From Zhongshania aliphaticivorans (GTDB lineage: Bacteria; Pseudomonadota; Gammaproteobacteria; Pseudomonadales; Spongiibacteraceae), in assembly GCF_902705875.1 (NCBI RefSeq), contig NZ_CACSIK010000001.1, positions 1,898,269-1,961,727 on the forward strand: a DNA stretch of 63,459 nt, in the 5' to 3' direction. The notes beneath the pieces were generated by a model. It saw only the letters and a list, made by a program, of their open reading frames with translations. It was not told the origin of the DNA and searched no databases. Made by a program: the position numbers and the translations under genes. Shown here in pieces: positions 18,901 through 29,863 of the stretch (positions within the stretch are counted from its first letter, which is position 1; each line of letters opens with the position of its first letter).

Positions 18901-21327
18901 CTAGTGTGCGTTTGCACGCGACTCGCCAAGAAAATCTCCACTCCCATCCACTTTATTAAGACTGTCGTCAATACCTGCTAAGTAAAGATCTTCAGAAATT
19001 TCTTCTGGAAAACTTTCTAGGGCAATATCCAACACCTCATCAATCCATTTTACTGGACGGATATCAAGATCGGCCTTTATGTTTTCCGGAATTTCTTTAA
19101 GGTCTCGCTCGTTTTCCATCGGGATTATAACGGTTTTTATCCCTCCGCGGTGAGCCGCAAGCAGTTTTTCTTTCAATCCGCCAATGGCTAATACCTGTCC
19201 CCGAAGAGTGATTTCACCCGTCATAGCAACATCAGAGCGAACAGGAATTCCCGTAATAACCGACACTAAAGCTGTACACATACCCACACCGGCTGATGGG
19301 CCGTCTTTAGGGGTAGCGCCTTCAGGCATATGAATATGGATATCATGTCTATCGTGATACCTCGCAGGTATTCCTAGGCGCTTAGAGCGGCTTCTAACAA
19401 CCGTTGTGGCCGCCTGTATAGACTCCTGCATAACGTCGCCCAAAGAGCCTGTTTTGATATGACGACCCTTACCTACAACCGAGACGGCCTCTATCGTGAG
19501 CAGCTCACCACCAACTTGCGTCCAAGCCAAGCCAGTGACCTGACCAACCTTGTTTTCTTCCTCGGCCTTGCCATAGGTGTACTTGCGAACACCGAGATAC
19601 TCTTCTAGGTTTTCACTATTAATAGAGATGGTGCCGCTATCGCCATTTAATGCGACATTCTTAACGACTTTCCGACAAATTTTCGCTACCTGCCGCTCCA
19701 AGCCACGAACCCCAGCTTCTCTTGTGTAGTACCTCACAATATCTTGCAGGGCCTCTTCAGCAATAGTTGCTTCTGATTCTTTCAAACCATTGTTTTTAAG
19801 TTGCTTGGGAACAAGGTAACGAAGAGCAATATTAATTTTTTCATCTTCCGTGTAACCAGGGATACGAATGACTTCCATTCTATCCATAAGCGCCGGCGGG
19901 ATGTTAAGCGAGTTAGATGTACAGATAAACATAATATCTGACAAGTCGTAGTCTACTTCAAGATAATGGTCATTGAATGCGTGGTTCTGTTCAGGGTCTA
20001 ACACCTCCAACAAGGCAGACGCTGGATCACCTCGATGATCCATACCCATTTTATCGATTTCATCCAGTAAGAATAATGGATTGCGAACCGCTGTCTTAGA
20101 CATTTTCTGAATAACTTTACCCGGCATTGAGCCGATATACGTCCGTCGGTGTCCGCGAATCTCCGACTCATCGCGCACACCACCCAGCGCCATACGCACA
20201 AATTTACGGTTCGTTGCGCGAGCTATAGACTCACCAAGCGAGGTCTTACCCACACCCGGCGGGCCTACCAAGCATAATACGGGGCCTTTTACTTTTTTAA
20301 CCCGTTTTTGAACCGCAAGGTATTCAAGAATGCGGTCTTTAACTTCCTCAAGGCCATAATGATCTTGATTCAATATTTCCTCAGCACGCTTGAGGTCGTG
20401 CTTAACGCGGGACCGCTTCTGCCAAGGAATATTTACCAACCAATCAATATAACCACGGACAACGGATGCTTCAGCAGACATGGGTGACATCATTTTAAGC
20501 TTAGTCAACTCAGCGGTTGCTTTTTCAAGTGCCTCTTTACTCATTCCAGCTTTATGGACACGATTCTCTAGATCTTCAAGCTCATTAACGCCCTCTTCAG
20601 ACTCACCTAGCTCACGCTGAATGGCTTTCATTTGTTCGTTTAAATAGTACTCGCGCTGACTTTTTTCCATTTGCTTCTTAACGCGGCCACGAATACGTTT
20701 TTCGACTTGAAAAAGGTCAATCTCAGACTCCATCAACCCCATTAAATGCTCTAAGCGTTCACGCTCATTAGCCATTTCAAGTACAGCCTGCTTTTGCTCT
20801 AACTCCATGGTCATATGCGCTGCGATAGTATCGGCCAAACGCCCAGGGTCATCGATTCCAGACAGGGATGTAAGCACTTCTGCAGGGATTTTTTTACTGA
20901 GGTTTATATACTTTTCAAACTGTGAGATCGCAGATCTAAGCATGATCTCCGACTCTTCTGGCGCAATTTGTTCACCCTCCAAAGCACTAATTTCAGCACT
21001 AAAATAATCTGCTTCTGCTGTAACAGCGTTTAATTGCGCGCGATAGCTCCCTTCTACCAGAACCTTTACAGTGCCATCTGGGAGTTTAAGTAACTGCAGA
21101 ATATTGGCAATCGTACCAATATCATATAAATCATCTGTTCCTGGCTCGTCTAAATCGGGATTGCGCTGAGCAGCAAGAACAATCTCTTTATTGCTAGCCA
21201 TCGCCAATTCTAAGGCTCGTATGGATTTATCGCGACCCACAAATAATGGGATAACCATGTGGGGGTAAACAACCACATCGCGCAAAGGAAGCAGTGGCAA
21301 TTCCTGGGTATTATCAATGTCAGCCAT
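18901..21327 (-). CDS. lon: ATP-dependent protease Lon
   Basis: An 808-residue LonA protease: N-terminal substrate-binding domain (about 10-200), AAA+ module with Walker A GPPGVGKTS and Walker B FLLDEIDK, and the C-terminal protease domain with catalytic Ser678 in PKDGPSAG and the dyad Lys in HRGGIKTVIIP. It degrades misfolded and regulatory proteins in the cytoplasm. Upstream, a sigma-32-type promoter is visible at 21401-21429, and the clpX terminator separates it from clpX, so lon is its own heat-shock unit. Confidence 0.98.
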   Translation of the reverse strand: MADIDNTQELPLLPLRDVVVYPHMVIPLFVGRDKSIRALELAMASNKEIVLAAQRNPDLDEPGTDDLYDIGTIANILQLLKLPDGTVKVLVEGSYRAQLNAVTAEADYFSAEISALEGEQIAPEESEIMLRSAISQFEKYINLSKKIPAEVLTSLSGIDDPGRLADTIAAHMTMELEQKQAVLEMANERERLEHLMGLMESEIDLFQVEKRIRGRVKKQMEKSQREYYLNEQMKAIQRELGESEEGVNELEDLENRVHKAGMSKEALEKATAELTKLKMMSPMSAEASVVRGYIDWLVNIPWQKRSRVKHDLKRAEEILNQDHYGLEEVKDRILEYLAVQKRVKKVKGPVLCLVGPPGVGKTSLGESIARATNRKFVRMALGGVRDESEIRGHRRTYIGSMPGKVIQKMSKTAVRNPLFLLDEIDKMGMDHRGDPASALLEVLDPEQNHAFNDHYLEVDYDLSDIMFICTSNSLNIPPALMDRMEVIRIPGYTEDEKINIALRYLVPKQLKNNGLKESEATIAEEALQDIVRYYTREAGVRGLERQVAKICRKVVKNVALNGDSGTISINSENLEEYLGVRKYTYGKAEEENKVGQVTGLAWTQVGGELLTIEAVSVVGKGRHIKTGSLGDVMQESIQAATTVVRSRSKRLGIPARYHDRHDIHIHMPEGATPKDGPSAGVGMCTALVSVITGIPVRSDVAMTGEITLRGQVLAIGGLKEKLLAAHRGGIKTVIIPMENERDLKEIPENIKADLDIRPVKWIDEVLDIALESFPEEISEDLYLAGIDDSLNKVDGSGDFLGESRANAH

Positions 21328-21400
21328 TACTTTTCCTCTTAGTTAATCTAGGCGGGTATATTCAGAAGTATGTTCAGCTTTTAAAGATAGCTTAGTTCTA

Positions 21401-21429
21401 AGATGGGGATTTGCGACATTAAAAACAAG
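21401..21429 (-). promoter_or_regulatory. Sigma-32 (heat-shock) promoter for lon
   Basis: Read on the minus strand, CTTGTTT is followed after 15 bases by CCCATCT (CCCCATCT with the preceding base). This matches the sigma-32 consensus CTTGAAA-N(11-16)-CCCATNT with only the A-rich end of the -35 box changed. It lies 74 bases upstream of the lon start, on the correct strand. Confidence 0.75.
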
Positions 21430-21459
21430 ACTTGACGTGTAAAGAAACTGACAAATATA

Positions 21460-21494
21460 GAAAAACACTGCAAAAAGAACTTTTCACAGTGTTT
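21460..21494 (-). terminator. clpX terminator
   Basis: Arms AAACACTG/CAGTGTTT around a 16-base loop; the minus strand continues with TTTTTC. It lies just beyond the clpX stop codon and upstream of the lon promoter. Confidence 0.75.
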
Positions 21495-21508
21495 AATCGA
21501 GGAAGGTA

Positions 21509-22789
21509 TTACTCTTTAGGGGCAGCTTTGCGCTTTTCCTTGGCGTTGTAGACAAGAATAGGCGCAGAATCACCCTTGATCACCGAGCCATCAATAACAA
21601 CCTTACTTACGTCATCCATTGACGGCAAATCGTACATTGTATCCAACAATACCGACTCTAAGATCGAGCGCAGCCCCCTAGCCCCGGTTTTACGTGTCAT
21701 GGCTTTTTCGGCTACAGACCTCAAACCATCTTCACGAAAATCTACTTCCACACCTTCCATGTCAAACAGTTTTGCATACTGCTTGGTGAGTGCATTTTTT
21801 GGCTCAGTCAAAATACTAACCAAAGCATCCACATCAAGCTCTTCAAGTGTTGCGATAACGGGTAAACGGCCTACGAACTCAGGAATAAGCCCGTAACGGA
21901 CTAGATCGTCTGGCTCGACATCTGCAAGAATTTCACCGACATTAAGCGCTTCATTTTTACTTTTGACTTCAGCGCTAAAACCAATTCCACCTTTCTCGGA
22001 TCGATCTCGTATAACACGATCCAAACCAGCAAAAGCGCCGCCACAAATGAACAGAATATTTGATGTATCAACCTGCAGAAACTCTTGCTGCGGGTGTTTA
22101 CGGCCACCTTGAGGAGGAACCGATGCAACAGTACCTTCAATCAATTTAAGTAGCGCTTGCTGAACACCCTCACCAGACACATCGCGAGTAATTGATGGGT
22201 TGTCGGACTTTCGTGAAATTTTGTCAATCTCATCGATATAGACAATACCCATCTGGGCCTTTTCCACATCGTAATCACACTTCTGCAATAGCTTCTGGAT
22301 GATATTTTCGACATCCTCACCCACATAACCGGCTTCAGTTAATGTAGTGGCATCAGCAATGGTAAAGGGGACATCAAGCAAACGCGCCAAAGTTTCGGCA
22401 AGTAATGTTTTACCACTACCAGTAGGCCCAACCAAAAGAATATTACTTTTGCCGAGTTCTACTTCATCCTTATTCTTATCACCGTATCGCAAACGTTTGT
22501 AGTGGTTATAAACCGCCACTGACAATACTTTCTTAGCTCGCGCCTGGCCAATAACATACTGATCCAACGTATGGTTTATCTCTTGCGGAGTGGGCAATGT
22601 CTCTCTACCCGCCTCACTAGCAGCTTCCTGAACTTCTTCACGAATGATGTCGTTACAGAGATCGACACACTCGTCACAGATAAAGACAGACGGCCCGGCG
22701 ATTAATTTGCGGACTTCATGCTGACTTTTACCACAGAAGGAACAGTACAGCAGTTTGCCGTTATCATCTGTGCCGTCTTTACTACTCAT
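21509..22789 (-). CDS. clpX: ATP-dependent Clp protease ATP-binding subunit ClpX
   Basis: A 426-residue AAA+ unfoldase. The N-terminal zinc domain has [11 protein letters not shown] and CDECVDLC; the ATPase has Walker A GPTGSGKT and Walker B VYIDEIDK; the ClpP-docking IGF-type loop is present as GGIGF. It unfolds tagged substrates and feeds them to ClpP. An upstream TTG would add one residue, but the ATG at 22789 fits the ribosome site and family better. It lies 125 bases behind clpP in the usual tig-clpP-clpX order. Confidence 0.98.
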   Translation of the reverse strand: MSSKDGTDDNGKLLYCSFCGKSQHEVRKLIAGPSVFICDECVDLCNDIIREEVQEAASEAGRETLPTPQEINHTLDQYVIGQARAKKVLSVAVYNHYKRLRYGDKNKDEVELGKSNILLVGPTGSGKTLLAETLARLLDVPFTIADATTLTEAGYVGEDVENIIQKLLQKCDYDVEKAQMGIVYIDEIDKISRKSDNPSITRDVSGEGVQQALLKLIEGTVASVPPQGGRKHPQQEFLQVDTSNILFICGGAFAGLDRVIRDRSEKGGIGFSAEVKSKNEALNVGEILADVEPDDLVRYGLIPEFVGRLPVIATLEELDVDALVSILTEPKNALTKQYAKLFDMEGVEVDFREDGLRSVAEKAMTRKTGARGLRSILESVLLDTMYDLPSMDDVSKVVIDGSVIKGDSAPILVYNAKEKRKAAPKE

Positions 22790-22913
22790 CAATACCTACC
22801 TTGTTCTGATTTTACGCGGTGATAGAAACACCTTAGGGTAAAGATGACGCCTTTTACCCTTATTTGCAAGTTTGTACTTTCCGAAACCAATATGGTGATT
22901 ACTGTAGAACGCG

Positions 22914-23546
22914 TTAACCGCGGGCAGACAGCACTTCGTCGACCAAACCATATTCACAGGACTGCTCAGCATTCATGAAGTTATCCCGCTCTGTATCCCG
23001 CGCAATTGTCTCGTATGTTTGCCCAGTGTGTTCTGCCATCAAATGGTTAAGCTTTTCTCTAATAATGAGTATCTCTCTAGCCTGAATATCTATATCAGTT
23101 GCCTGGCCTTGAGCACCACCACTAGGCTGGTGAATCATGGTGCGCGCATTCGGTACAATAAAGCGCTTACCCTTTGCACCACCACTCAACAAGAAAGCCC
23201 CCATACTGGCAGCCTGGCCAATGCACATAGTGCTTACATCAGGCTTAATAAATTTCATTGTATCGTAGATAGACAGCCCCGCTGTCACCGAACCACCAGG
23301 AGAATTGATGTATAGATGAATATCTTTATCCGGGTTTTCGGACTCGAGAAAAAGCAACTGCGCAACAATGAGGTTGGCCATATGGTCTTCAACTTGACCG
23401 ACACAAAATATAACCCGCTCTTTGAGTAAGCGTGAATAAATATCATAAGAGCGCTCACCGCGAGCCGTTTGCTCCACGACCATAGGCACTAAACCCAAAT
23501 TAGTCACGGTGTTACTGTTCAAACCTTCGATCGAATTGCGAGACAT
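22914..23546 (-). CDS. clpP: ATP-dependent Clp protease proteolytic subunit
   Basis: A 210-residue serine peptidase subunit. The catalytic triad is Ser114 (GQAASMGA), His139 (MIHQPSGG) and Asp188 (DTERDNF), at the same spacing as the E. coli enzyme. Residues before about 15 form the propeptide. ClpP forms a double heptamer barrel that degrades substrates delivered by ClpX. It sits between tig and clpX. A terminator-like hairpin separates it from tig, so clpPX probably also have their own promoter. Confidence 0.98.
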   Translation of the reverse strand: MSRNSIEGLNSNTVTNLGLVPMVVEQTARGERSYDIYSRLLKERVIFCVGQVEDHMANLIVAQLLFLESENPDKDIHLYINSPGGSVTAGLSIYDTMKFIKPDVSTMCIGQAASMGAFLLSGGAKGKRFIVPNARTMIHQPSGGAQGQATDIDIQAREILIIREKLNHLMAEHTGQTYETIARDTERDNFMNAEQSCEYGLVDEVLSARG

Positions 23547-23596
23547 ATTGAATACTCTTCCGTACGTAATTAATGTTCTATATTTACGGCCAGCAC

Positions 23597-23635
23597 AAAA
23601 AAATCAAGCGACGGAACTTGCGTTCAGTCGCTTGA
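23597..23635 (-). terminator. tig terminator
   Basis: Arms TCAAGCGAC/GTCGCTTGA with a 14-base loop, then seven T on the minus strand. It lies 30 bases beyond the tig stop codon. Confidence 0.85.
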
Positions 23636-23664
23636 CAGGAAAAAGCCAGAGTACCCTTTTTAGT

Positions 23665-24993
23665 TTAGGATTCTTCTGCCTCTTTCGCTGGTGGCGACAT
23701 AACTTCTTCGTAGCTTAAAGTTTCTTCGCTAACCTTCGCTTTTTCAAGCAATTTCTCAACAACTTCCTCTTCAATAACCATGCCTTCGATTTGCTGAAGC
23801 TGTTGTGGGTTGCTCATATACCAGTTAATAATTTCATCTTTATCTTCGTAACTAGCCGCCATTTCTTCCAAAGCGGCACGCACCTTAGCTTCTTCGGCCT
23901 TTATGCCCTCAAGGCTAATTATCTCATTCAGCACCAAACCCAATTTAACACGACGCTCCGCATTTTCTTGGAATAGTTCATCAGGTAGGATATCTGCGGC
24001 ATTTAATTTTTCTGCCATGGCGCCAAATTGCTGCATTTGTTGATTGCGTAGCGCTTCAATTTCCTGTGATACCAACGCTTTTGGAACCTGCAAATCAGAA
24101 TGGATCGACAACACACCTTCCATCACTTGATTCTTAATGCGGGACTTAGTGGCGTTTTTCAACTCCCGAGCCATATTTTTTTCTACTTCGGCTTTAAAGG
24201 CCTCTTCACCGCCCTCTTTTACACCGAATGTTTCAAACAGTGTTTCGTCAAGCTCAGGAAGCTTCTTCTCACTAACGCTGTTTAAGGTAATTTTAAACTC
24301 AACCGCAGCGCCCTTTAATTCCTCACTATGGTAGTCATCAGGAAAGCTGAGAGATAGCGTTTTTTCTTCACCCGCTACCATGCCAACAACACCATCCTCA
24401 AAACCAGGAATCATTCGGCCTGAGCCTAGCTCTAGATCACTGCCATCAGCCTTGCCACCTTCGAATTCAACGCCATCCTTGGTGCCAAGGTAATCAATAT
24501 TTGCTTTATCGCCATCTGCCGCAGCACGCTCAACAACATTCCATTCAGCGCGCTGTTGACGTAAATTCTCAATCATTTTTTCAATATCGGCCGTGGTTAT
24601 CTCAGTCACGGGCGTTACAACTTCTATTGTGCTGTAATCTTTAGCTTCGATATCAGGAAAAACTTCAAAAGTCGCGACAAACTCAACATCCTTGCCCGCT
24701 TCTAAGCTTTTTGGCTCAATATTTGGACGACCAGCAGGCTTTAAGCCTTGCTGCTGGATGGCCTCATAAAAGCTTTCGTTCATGACCTCGCCAAGCACTT
24801 CCATTCGAACTGATTCACCAAATCGTTGACGAACAACACGCATAGGCACTTTACCTGGACGGAAGCCATCTAATTTGACGGTGCGTGCTGCTTTTTGCAG
24901 ACGTGAATCAACGGCGCTATCAATACGTGTGGCAGGAACGCCAACAATCAGGCGACGTTCTAGGCCAGAAGTCGTTTCAACTGAGACTTGCAT
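23665..24993 (-). CDS. tig: Trigger factor
   Basis: A 442-residue ribosome-associated chaperone. The N-terminal domain carries the ribosome-binding signature GFRPGKVP (about residues 44-51); the middle FKBP-type PPIase domain contains GDKANIDYLGTKDG; the C-terminal domain is helical and highly charged, ending in an acidic tail. It binds nascent chains at the ribosome exit tunnel. A GAGG site precedes the ATG. First gene of the tig-clpP-clpX block; tRNA-Leu lies 81 bases upstream on the same strand. Confidence 0.97.
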   Translation of the reverse strand: MQVSVETTSGLERRLIVGVPATRIDSAVDSRLQKAARTVKLDGFRPGKVPMRVVRQRFGESVRMEVLGEVMNESFYEAIQQQGLKPAGRPNIEPKSLEAGKDVEFVATFEVFPDIEAKDYSTIEVVTPVTEITTADIEKMIENLRQQRAEWNVVERAAADGDKANIDYLGTKDGVEFEGGKADGSDLELGSGRMIPGFEDGVVGMVAGEEKTLSLSFPDDYHSEELKGAAVEFKITLNSVSEKKLPELDETLFETFGVKEGGEEAFKAEVEKNMARELKNATKSRIKNQVMEGVLSIHSDLQVPKALVSQEIEALRNQQMQQFGAMAEKLNAADILPDELFQENAERRVKLGLVLNEIISLEGIKAEEAKVRAALEEMAASYEDKDEIINWYMSNPQQLQQIEGMVIEEEVVEKLLEKAKVSEETLSYEEVMSPPAKEAEES

Positions 24994-25074
24994 GGGGGGT
25001 CCTCAAAACAGGGCTGTTAAACATAAATGGCCGCCATTATCTAAAAAGCAGCCATTTAAAAGAATTCTATGAAA

Positions 25075-25159
25075 TGGTGCGGATGGAGAGACTCGAACTC
25101 TCACGCCTTGCGGCACCAGAACCTAAATCTGGCGTGTATACCAATTTCACCACATCCGC
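25075..25159 (-). tRNA. tRNA-Leu (UAG)
   Basis: An 85-base class II tRNA on the minus strand. Acceptor GCGGATG pairs with CATCCGC, followed by an encoded ACCA end. The anticodon stem-loop CCAGA-TTTAGGT-TCTGG gives anticodon UAG. A long variable arm (GCCGCAAGGCG) and GTTCGAGTC T-arm are present, as expected for leucine. It lies immediately upstream of tig on the same strand, a common position. Confidence 0.96.
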
Positions 25160-25288
25160 ACACTTGTAAAACCGTCTTAAGGTATTGAATTATCACGGTT
25201 TACAAATGGTATCGCGCAGCCTTGACTTTGCGAGGAACGAGATTGTGCCACAGGCCATGATCGTGATCAAGCAGACCTGCAAACAATT

Positions 25289-25330
25289 TTAATAACAGCC
25301 TGAATTAAGGTCAATTCAGGCTGTTATTAA
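25289..25330. repeat. Perfect 18-bp inverted repeat behind fadA
   Basis: Arms TTAATAACAGCCTGAATT and AATTCAGGCTGTTATTAA match exactly around a six-base loop. It starts four bases beyond the fadA stop codon. It probably terminates or protects the fadBA transcript, though no clean T-run follows on the minus strand. Confidence 0.8.
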
Positions 25331-25334
25331 GGGA

Positions 25335-26528
<1,194 letters not shown>

Positions 26529-28676
26529 TTATTTAAAAAAAGATTCGCCGTTAGCCGCCATTTGGCGAAGGCTTTCGGTTGGGTGATAAAGGGGACCAAG
26601 GTTTTCAAAGCGGTCAGCCATTTCGCAGAAAGCCTTCACACCCATTTGATCGATGTAACGCAAAGCGCCACCACGGAAAACTGGAAAGCCAATACCCATA
26701 ACCAATCCCATATCTGCATCTGCTGGGTCGCGCAGAATACCTTCATCGATACAACGGACCGTTTCAATGCACATTGGAATCATCATGCGAGCGATAATGT
26801 CTTCGTCGGATAATTCGACTGAAGATTGCTTAGCGGAATCCGCCATAGCCAATGCGGCTTCGTCTTCACACTTTTTAGGCTTGCCTTTGGCATCTTCTTC
26901 ATACCGGTAAAAACCAATACCATTTTTCTGGCCAAAGCGCTTAGCTTCAAACATAAGCTGTGAAACACCAGTAAAATCGTGCTTCATACGCTCTGGGAAG
27001 CCCTCAGCCATTACCTCTGCAGCGTGGTAGCCGGTATCAATACCGACAACGTCCATCAAATAGGCTGGCCCCATTGGCATACCAAAACCTTCCATAACCT
27101 TATCAATTTTACGGAAGTCACCACCGTCGCGAATCAACATATCGAAACCGGCGAAATAGGGAAACAATACGCGGTTAACATAGAAACCAGGGCAATCATT
27201 GACAACGATTGGGGTTTTACCCATCTGCAATGCATACTTAACCACTTTAGCAATGGTCTCATCGCTTGTTTTTTCACCGCGTATCACTTCTACCAATGGC
27301 ATAGCGTGTACAGGGTTAAAAAAGTGCATACCACAGAAGTTTTCAGGGCGCTCTAAAGCTTCTGCTAGGCGAGTAATGGAAATCGTAGATGTATTTGAAG
27401 CTAAAACAGCGTCATTGCGAATATGCTTTTCAGTTTCAGCTAACACCGACTGTTTTACTTTTGCATTCTCAACAACAGCTTCTACTATGACATCGGCTTT
27501 ATCAAAACCGTCATAGCTTAACGATGGGCGGATGCTATTGAGTACTGATGACATTTTGTCTGCAGTCATACGGCCACGAGATACTCGCTTAGCCAATAAC
27601 TTGCCAGCTTCTTTCATGCCGAGCTCTAGACCCGCATCGGCAATATCCTTCATCAGAATAGGTGTTCCTTTATAGGCAGACTGGTAAGCAATACCACCAC
27701 CCATAATACCTGCGCCAAGAACCGCAGCTTGCTTTATTTCGCCACCTGCTTTTGCAAAACCGCGAGCCGCTTTACTCACCGCCTGCTCACTTAAGAACAA
27801 GCCTACCAGCGCACCTGATTGCGGCGTGCGTACTAGCTTTATAAAATGGTCGATCTCAACTTCTACTGCTTCAGCGCGGTTCAAACCAGCACTGCGCTCC
27901 ATGGATTTAGCGGCAGTAATAGGTGCAGGCATATGGCGGCCAGCCTGTTGCGCAACCATTGCCTTACCAGTAGTAAATGACATCATTTTTTCAATATCAT
28001 TTAATTTAACCGGCGTTGTTTTTTCGACCCGGCGAGCTTGGTAATCAAATTCACCAGCAATTGCGCCTTTAAGTAATTCAAGAGACGCGTCAATTAGTGC
28101 TTCCGGCGCGACCACTGCATCTACACCGCCATCACTTAAAGCGGCTGCAGGTTTTTGATGATTACCCGTTGCAATCCACATCATTGCGTTGTCGCAGCCA
28201 ATCACCCGAGGCAGCCTTACTGTACCGCCAAAGCCCGGATTGATGCCTAGTTTTACTTCAGGTAATCCCACCACTGCAGTGGACGACATAACCCGAAAAT
28301 CACACGACAAGCACATTTCAAAACCGCCACCCAGTGCGACACCATTAATAGCGACCACAGTAGGAACAGGGAGATCTTCAAAATCATTAAATACTGTGTT
28401 GGCTTTTGTTGCCCACTCGCGAAGGTCTGAATCTGGCAGCTTAAAAAGCTCAGTAAATTCAGTGATATCAGCCCCGACAATGAATACAGGTTTTCCGCTA
28501 GTTACCAAAACACCTTTAAGCCCAGACTCAGACGCTAACGCAGCAGTAGCTTCACCAAGCTCTTCAAGTGTGATTCGATTAAATTTGTTAACTGAATCGC
28601 CTTCTAGGTCGAAACAGAGTTCCGCAATGCCTTCTTCCAGGTACTTTGCAGTTAACGCCTTGCCTTGATAAATCAT
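26529..28676 (-). CDS. fadB: Fatty acid oxidation complex alpha subunit FadB
   Basis: A 715-residue multifunctional enzyme. The N-terminal crotonase domain (about 1-190; [14 protein letters not shown] and [19 protein letters not shown]) hydrates and isomerises enoyl-CoA. The C-terminal part is 3-hydroxyacyl-CoA dehydrogenase with the NAD fold [11 protein letters not shown] and the [14 protein letters not shown] motif. It works with FadA. A GAGGAA site precedes the ATG. A 19-base palindrome lies 48 bases upstream of the start and is a candidate operator for a fatty-acid regulator. Confidence 0.98.
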   Translation of the reverse strand: MIYQGKALTAKYLEEGIAELCFDLEGDSVNKFNRITLEELGEATAALASESGLKGVLVTSGKPVFIVGADITEFTELFKLPDSDLREWATKANTVFNDFEDLPVPTVVAINGVALGGGFEMCLSCDFRVMSSTAVVGLPEVKLGINPGFGGTVRLPRVIGCDNAMMWIATGNHQKPAAALSDGGVDAVVAPEALIDASLELLKGAIAGEFDYQARRVEKTTPVKLNDIEKMMSFTTGKAMVAQQAGRHMPAPITAAKSMERSAGLNRAEAVEVEIDHFIKLVRTPQSGALVGLFLSEQAVSKAARGFAKAGGEIKQAAVLGAGIMGGGIAYQSAYKGTPILMKDIADAGLELGMKEAGKLLAKRVSRGRMTADKMSSVLNSIRPSLSYDGFDKADVIVEAVVENAKVKQSVLAETEKHIRNDAVLASNTSTISITRLAEALERPENFCGMHFFNPVHAMPLVEVIRGEKTSDETIAKVVKYALQMGKTPIVVNDCPGFYVNRVLFPYFAGFDMLIRDGGDFRKIDKVMEGFGMPMGPAYLMDVVGIDTGYHAAEVMAEGFPERMKHDFTGVSQLMFEAKRFGQKNGIGFYRYEEDAKGKPKKCEDEAALAMADSAKQSSVELSDEDIIARMMIPMCIETVRCIDEGILRDPADADMGLVMGIGFPVFRGGALRYIDQMGVKAFCEMADRFENLGPLYHPTESLRQMAANGESFFK

Positions 28677-28723
28677 TTTTGTTCCTCAAATTGAGTGGTG
28701 GCGGCGGCATTTGCCATACATTC

Positions 28724-28742
28724 ATGTTTACCATGTAAACAT
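28724..28742. promoter_or_regulatory. Palindromic operator candidate upstream of fadBA
   Basis: ATGTTTACCATGTAAACAT: eight-base perfect arms around CAT. On the minus strand it lies about 20 bases downstream of a possible -10 box (TAGAAT, 28762-28767) and 48 bases upstream of the fadB start. That position suits a repressor. It does not match the E. coli FadR consensus; the cognate regulator is unknown. Confidence 0.55.
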
Positions 28743-28793
28743 TGGGTGCTAAAACTACCGTATTCTAAAAATATTGGCAAGCTATGCCGTAAT

Positions 28794-29855
28794 TTAATCA
28801 GTCAAACACGCGGGATCAAATCGGTAAGCTTCTTGAAGCCATTCACAAACCTCACGCGCTGCAGGGTGGTTTATTTGACCATAAGTAGCCAAGAGCTCAG
28901 TTTTTTCATCTGAACTGAGACCGTCAAGCCCCACGCCCTGAAATATTGCCGCATCTCTTGCCATTAAATCACCAAGGTTATCCGGCAAATCTGCAAGCAC
29001 TGATTGAAAAGCACGATCCACATCGTAGATCTTATCGTCATTATAGACCGCAGCCAGCGTTGGCAAGACCAACATTGACAGATGAAACTGATTCATAGGA
29101 TTTATTGCATGGCCATTTGTCAAACTTGCCATTTCTGACGATCTACCAGTAAAGGGTAATAAATGTAAAAACCGGCTAGTTTTGCGACCATCATTCACAG
29201 GGTAATTATCCCAAATCAACGGCTTTCGTCCTAAAACAGCCGCGGCTTTTTTACAATCGTCAGCGGTATAAGCCTCACTGATCACCCGATTCCCAGTCCA
29301 TAACACATCGACTCGCTGGTCCATCAAGGTATTTAACGCCTCAAAATACCCATCGGGACATTGACCAAATAGCTCTTCAAGTATCGGGTCAAAACTATAA
29401 TAACTAGGGCACATTGCAATTTCGATATCTGGCATCTGTGCTTGAATATCATTAACAACGGCAGCCTGATTCTGAGCTAGAGATGGATTCCCTGCAGGTA
29501 AATCATCAAATAAAACCCAAATTATATCGGGGTTAAGACGTTTTATTTCAGTGATTTTATTATCTAAGTTAGCCTTGTCTTCAGTAGTGTAATTGGTTTG
29601 CAAACCAACAGGAGATAAGCCTAGCCCCCACTTTATTCCAGCTTTGCGGCAGTACCTCCCCAAAGACAGCAAGTTTTCCGTATGCGTTACTGTAAAGGGC
29701 TGAGTCCAGAGACTACGCAGGCTAGCATCCCCTTTAGGGGCGTAAATATAACTACTGTACCCCCATTGCCGCAGCAACACCGGAAGTGAAAAACGCTGCT
29801 CCCAGCGCCACTGGCGGCCATAAAATCCTTCCACAAGCGCTCTAGAGAATGCCAT
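28794..29855 (-). CDS. GH84-type beta-N-acetylglucosaminidase homologue, cytoplasmic
   Basis: A 353-residue protein matching the catalytic domain of family GH84 (PF07555), which includes O-GlcNAcases. Landmarks: VEGFYGRQW at the N-terminus, YAPKGD (Lys41), the catalytic pair Asp117-Asp118 in VLFDDLP, LWTGNRVIS (185-193) and IWDNYPVNDGR. All main active-site landmarks are present, so it is probably an active hexosaminidase acting by neighbouring-group catalysis. There is no signal peptide and no accessory domain, so it should act in the cytoplasm. Substrate is unknown. It starts eight bases after gcvT and is likely co-translated with it. Confidence 0.85.
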   Translation of the reverse strand: MAFSRALVEGFYGRQWRWEQRFSLPVLLRQWGYSSYIYAPKGDASLRSLWTQPFTVTHTENLLSLGRYCRKAGIKWGLGLSPVGLQTNYTTEDKANLDNKITEIKRLNPDIIWVLFDDLPAGNPSLAQNQAAVVNDIQAQMPDIEIAMCPSYYSFDPILEELFGQCPDGYFEALNTLMDQRVDVLWTGNRVISEAYTADDCKKAAAVLGRKPLIWDNYPVNDGRKTSRFLHLLPFTGRSSEMASLTNGHAINPMNQFHLSMLVLPTLAAVYNDDKIYDVDRAFQSVLADLPDNLGDLMARDAAIFQGVGLDGLSSDEKTELLATYGQINHPAAREVCEWLQEAYRFDPACLTD

Positions 29856-29863
29856 TATTTATC

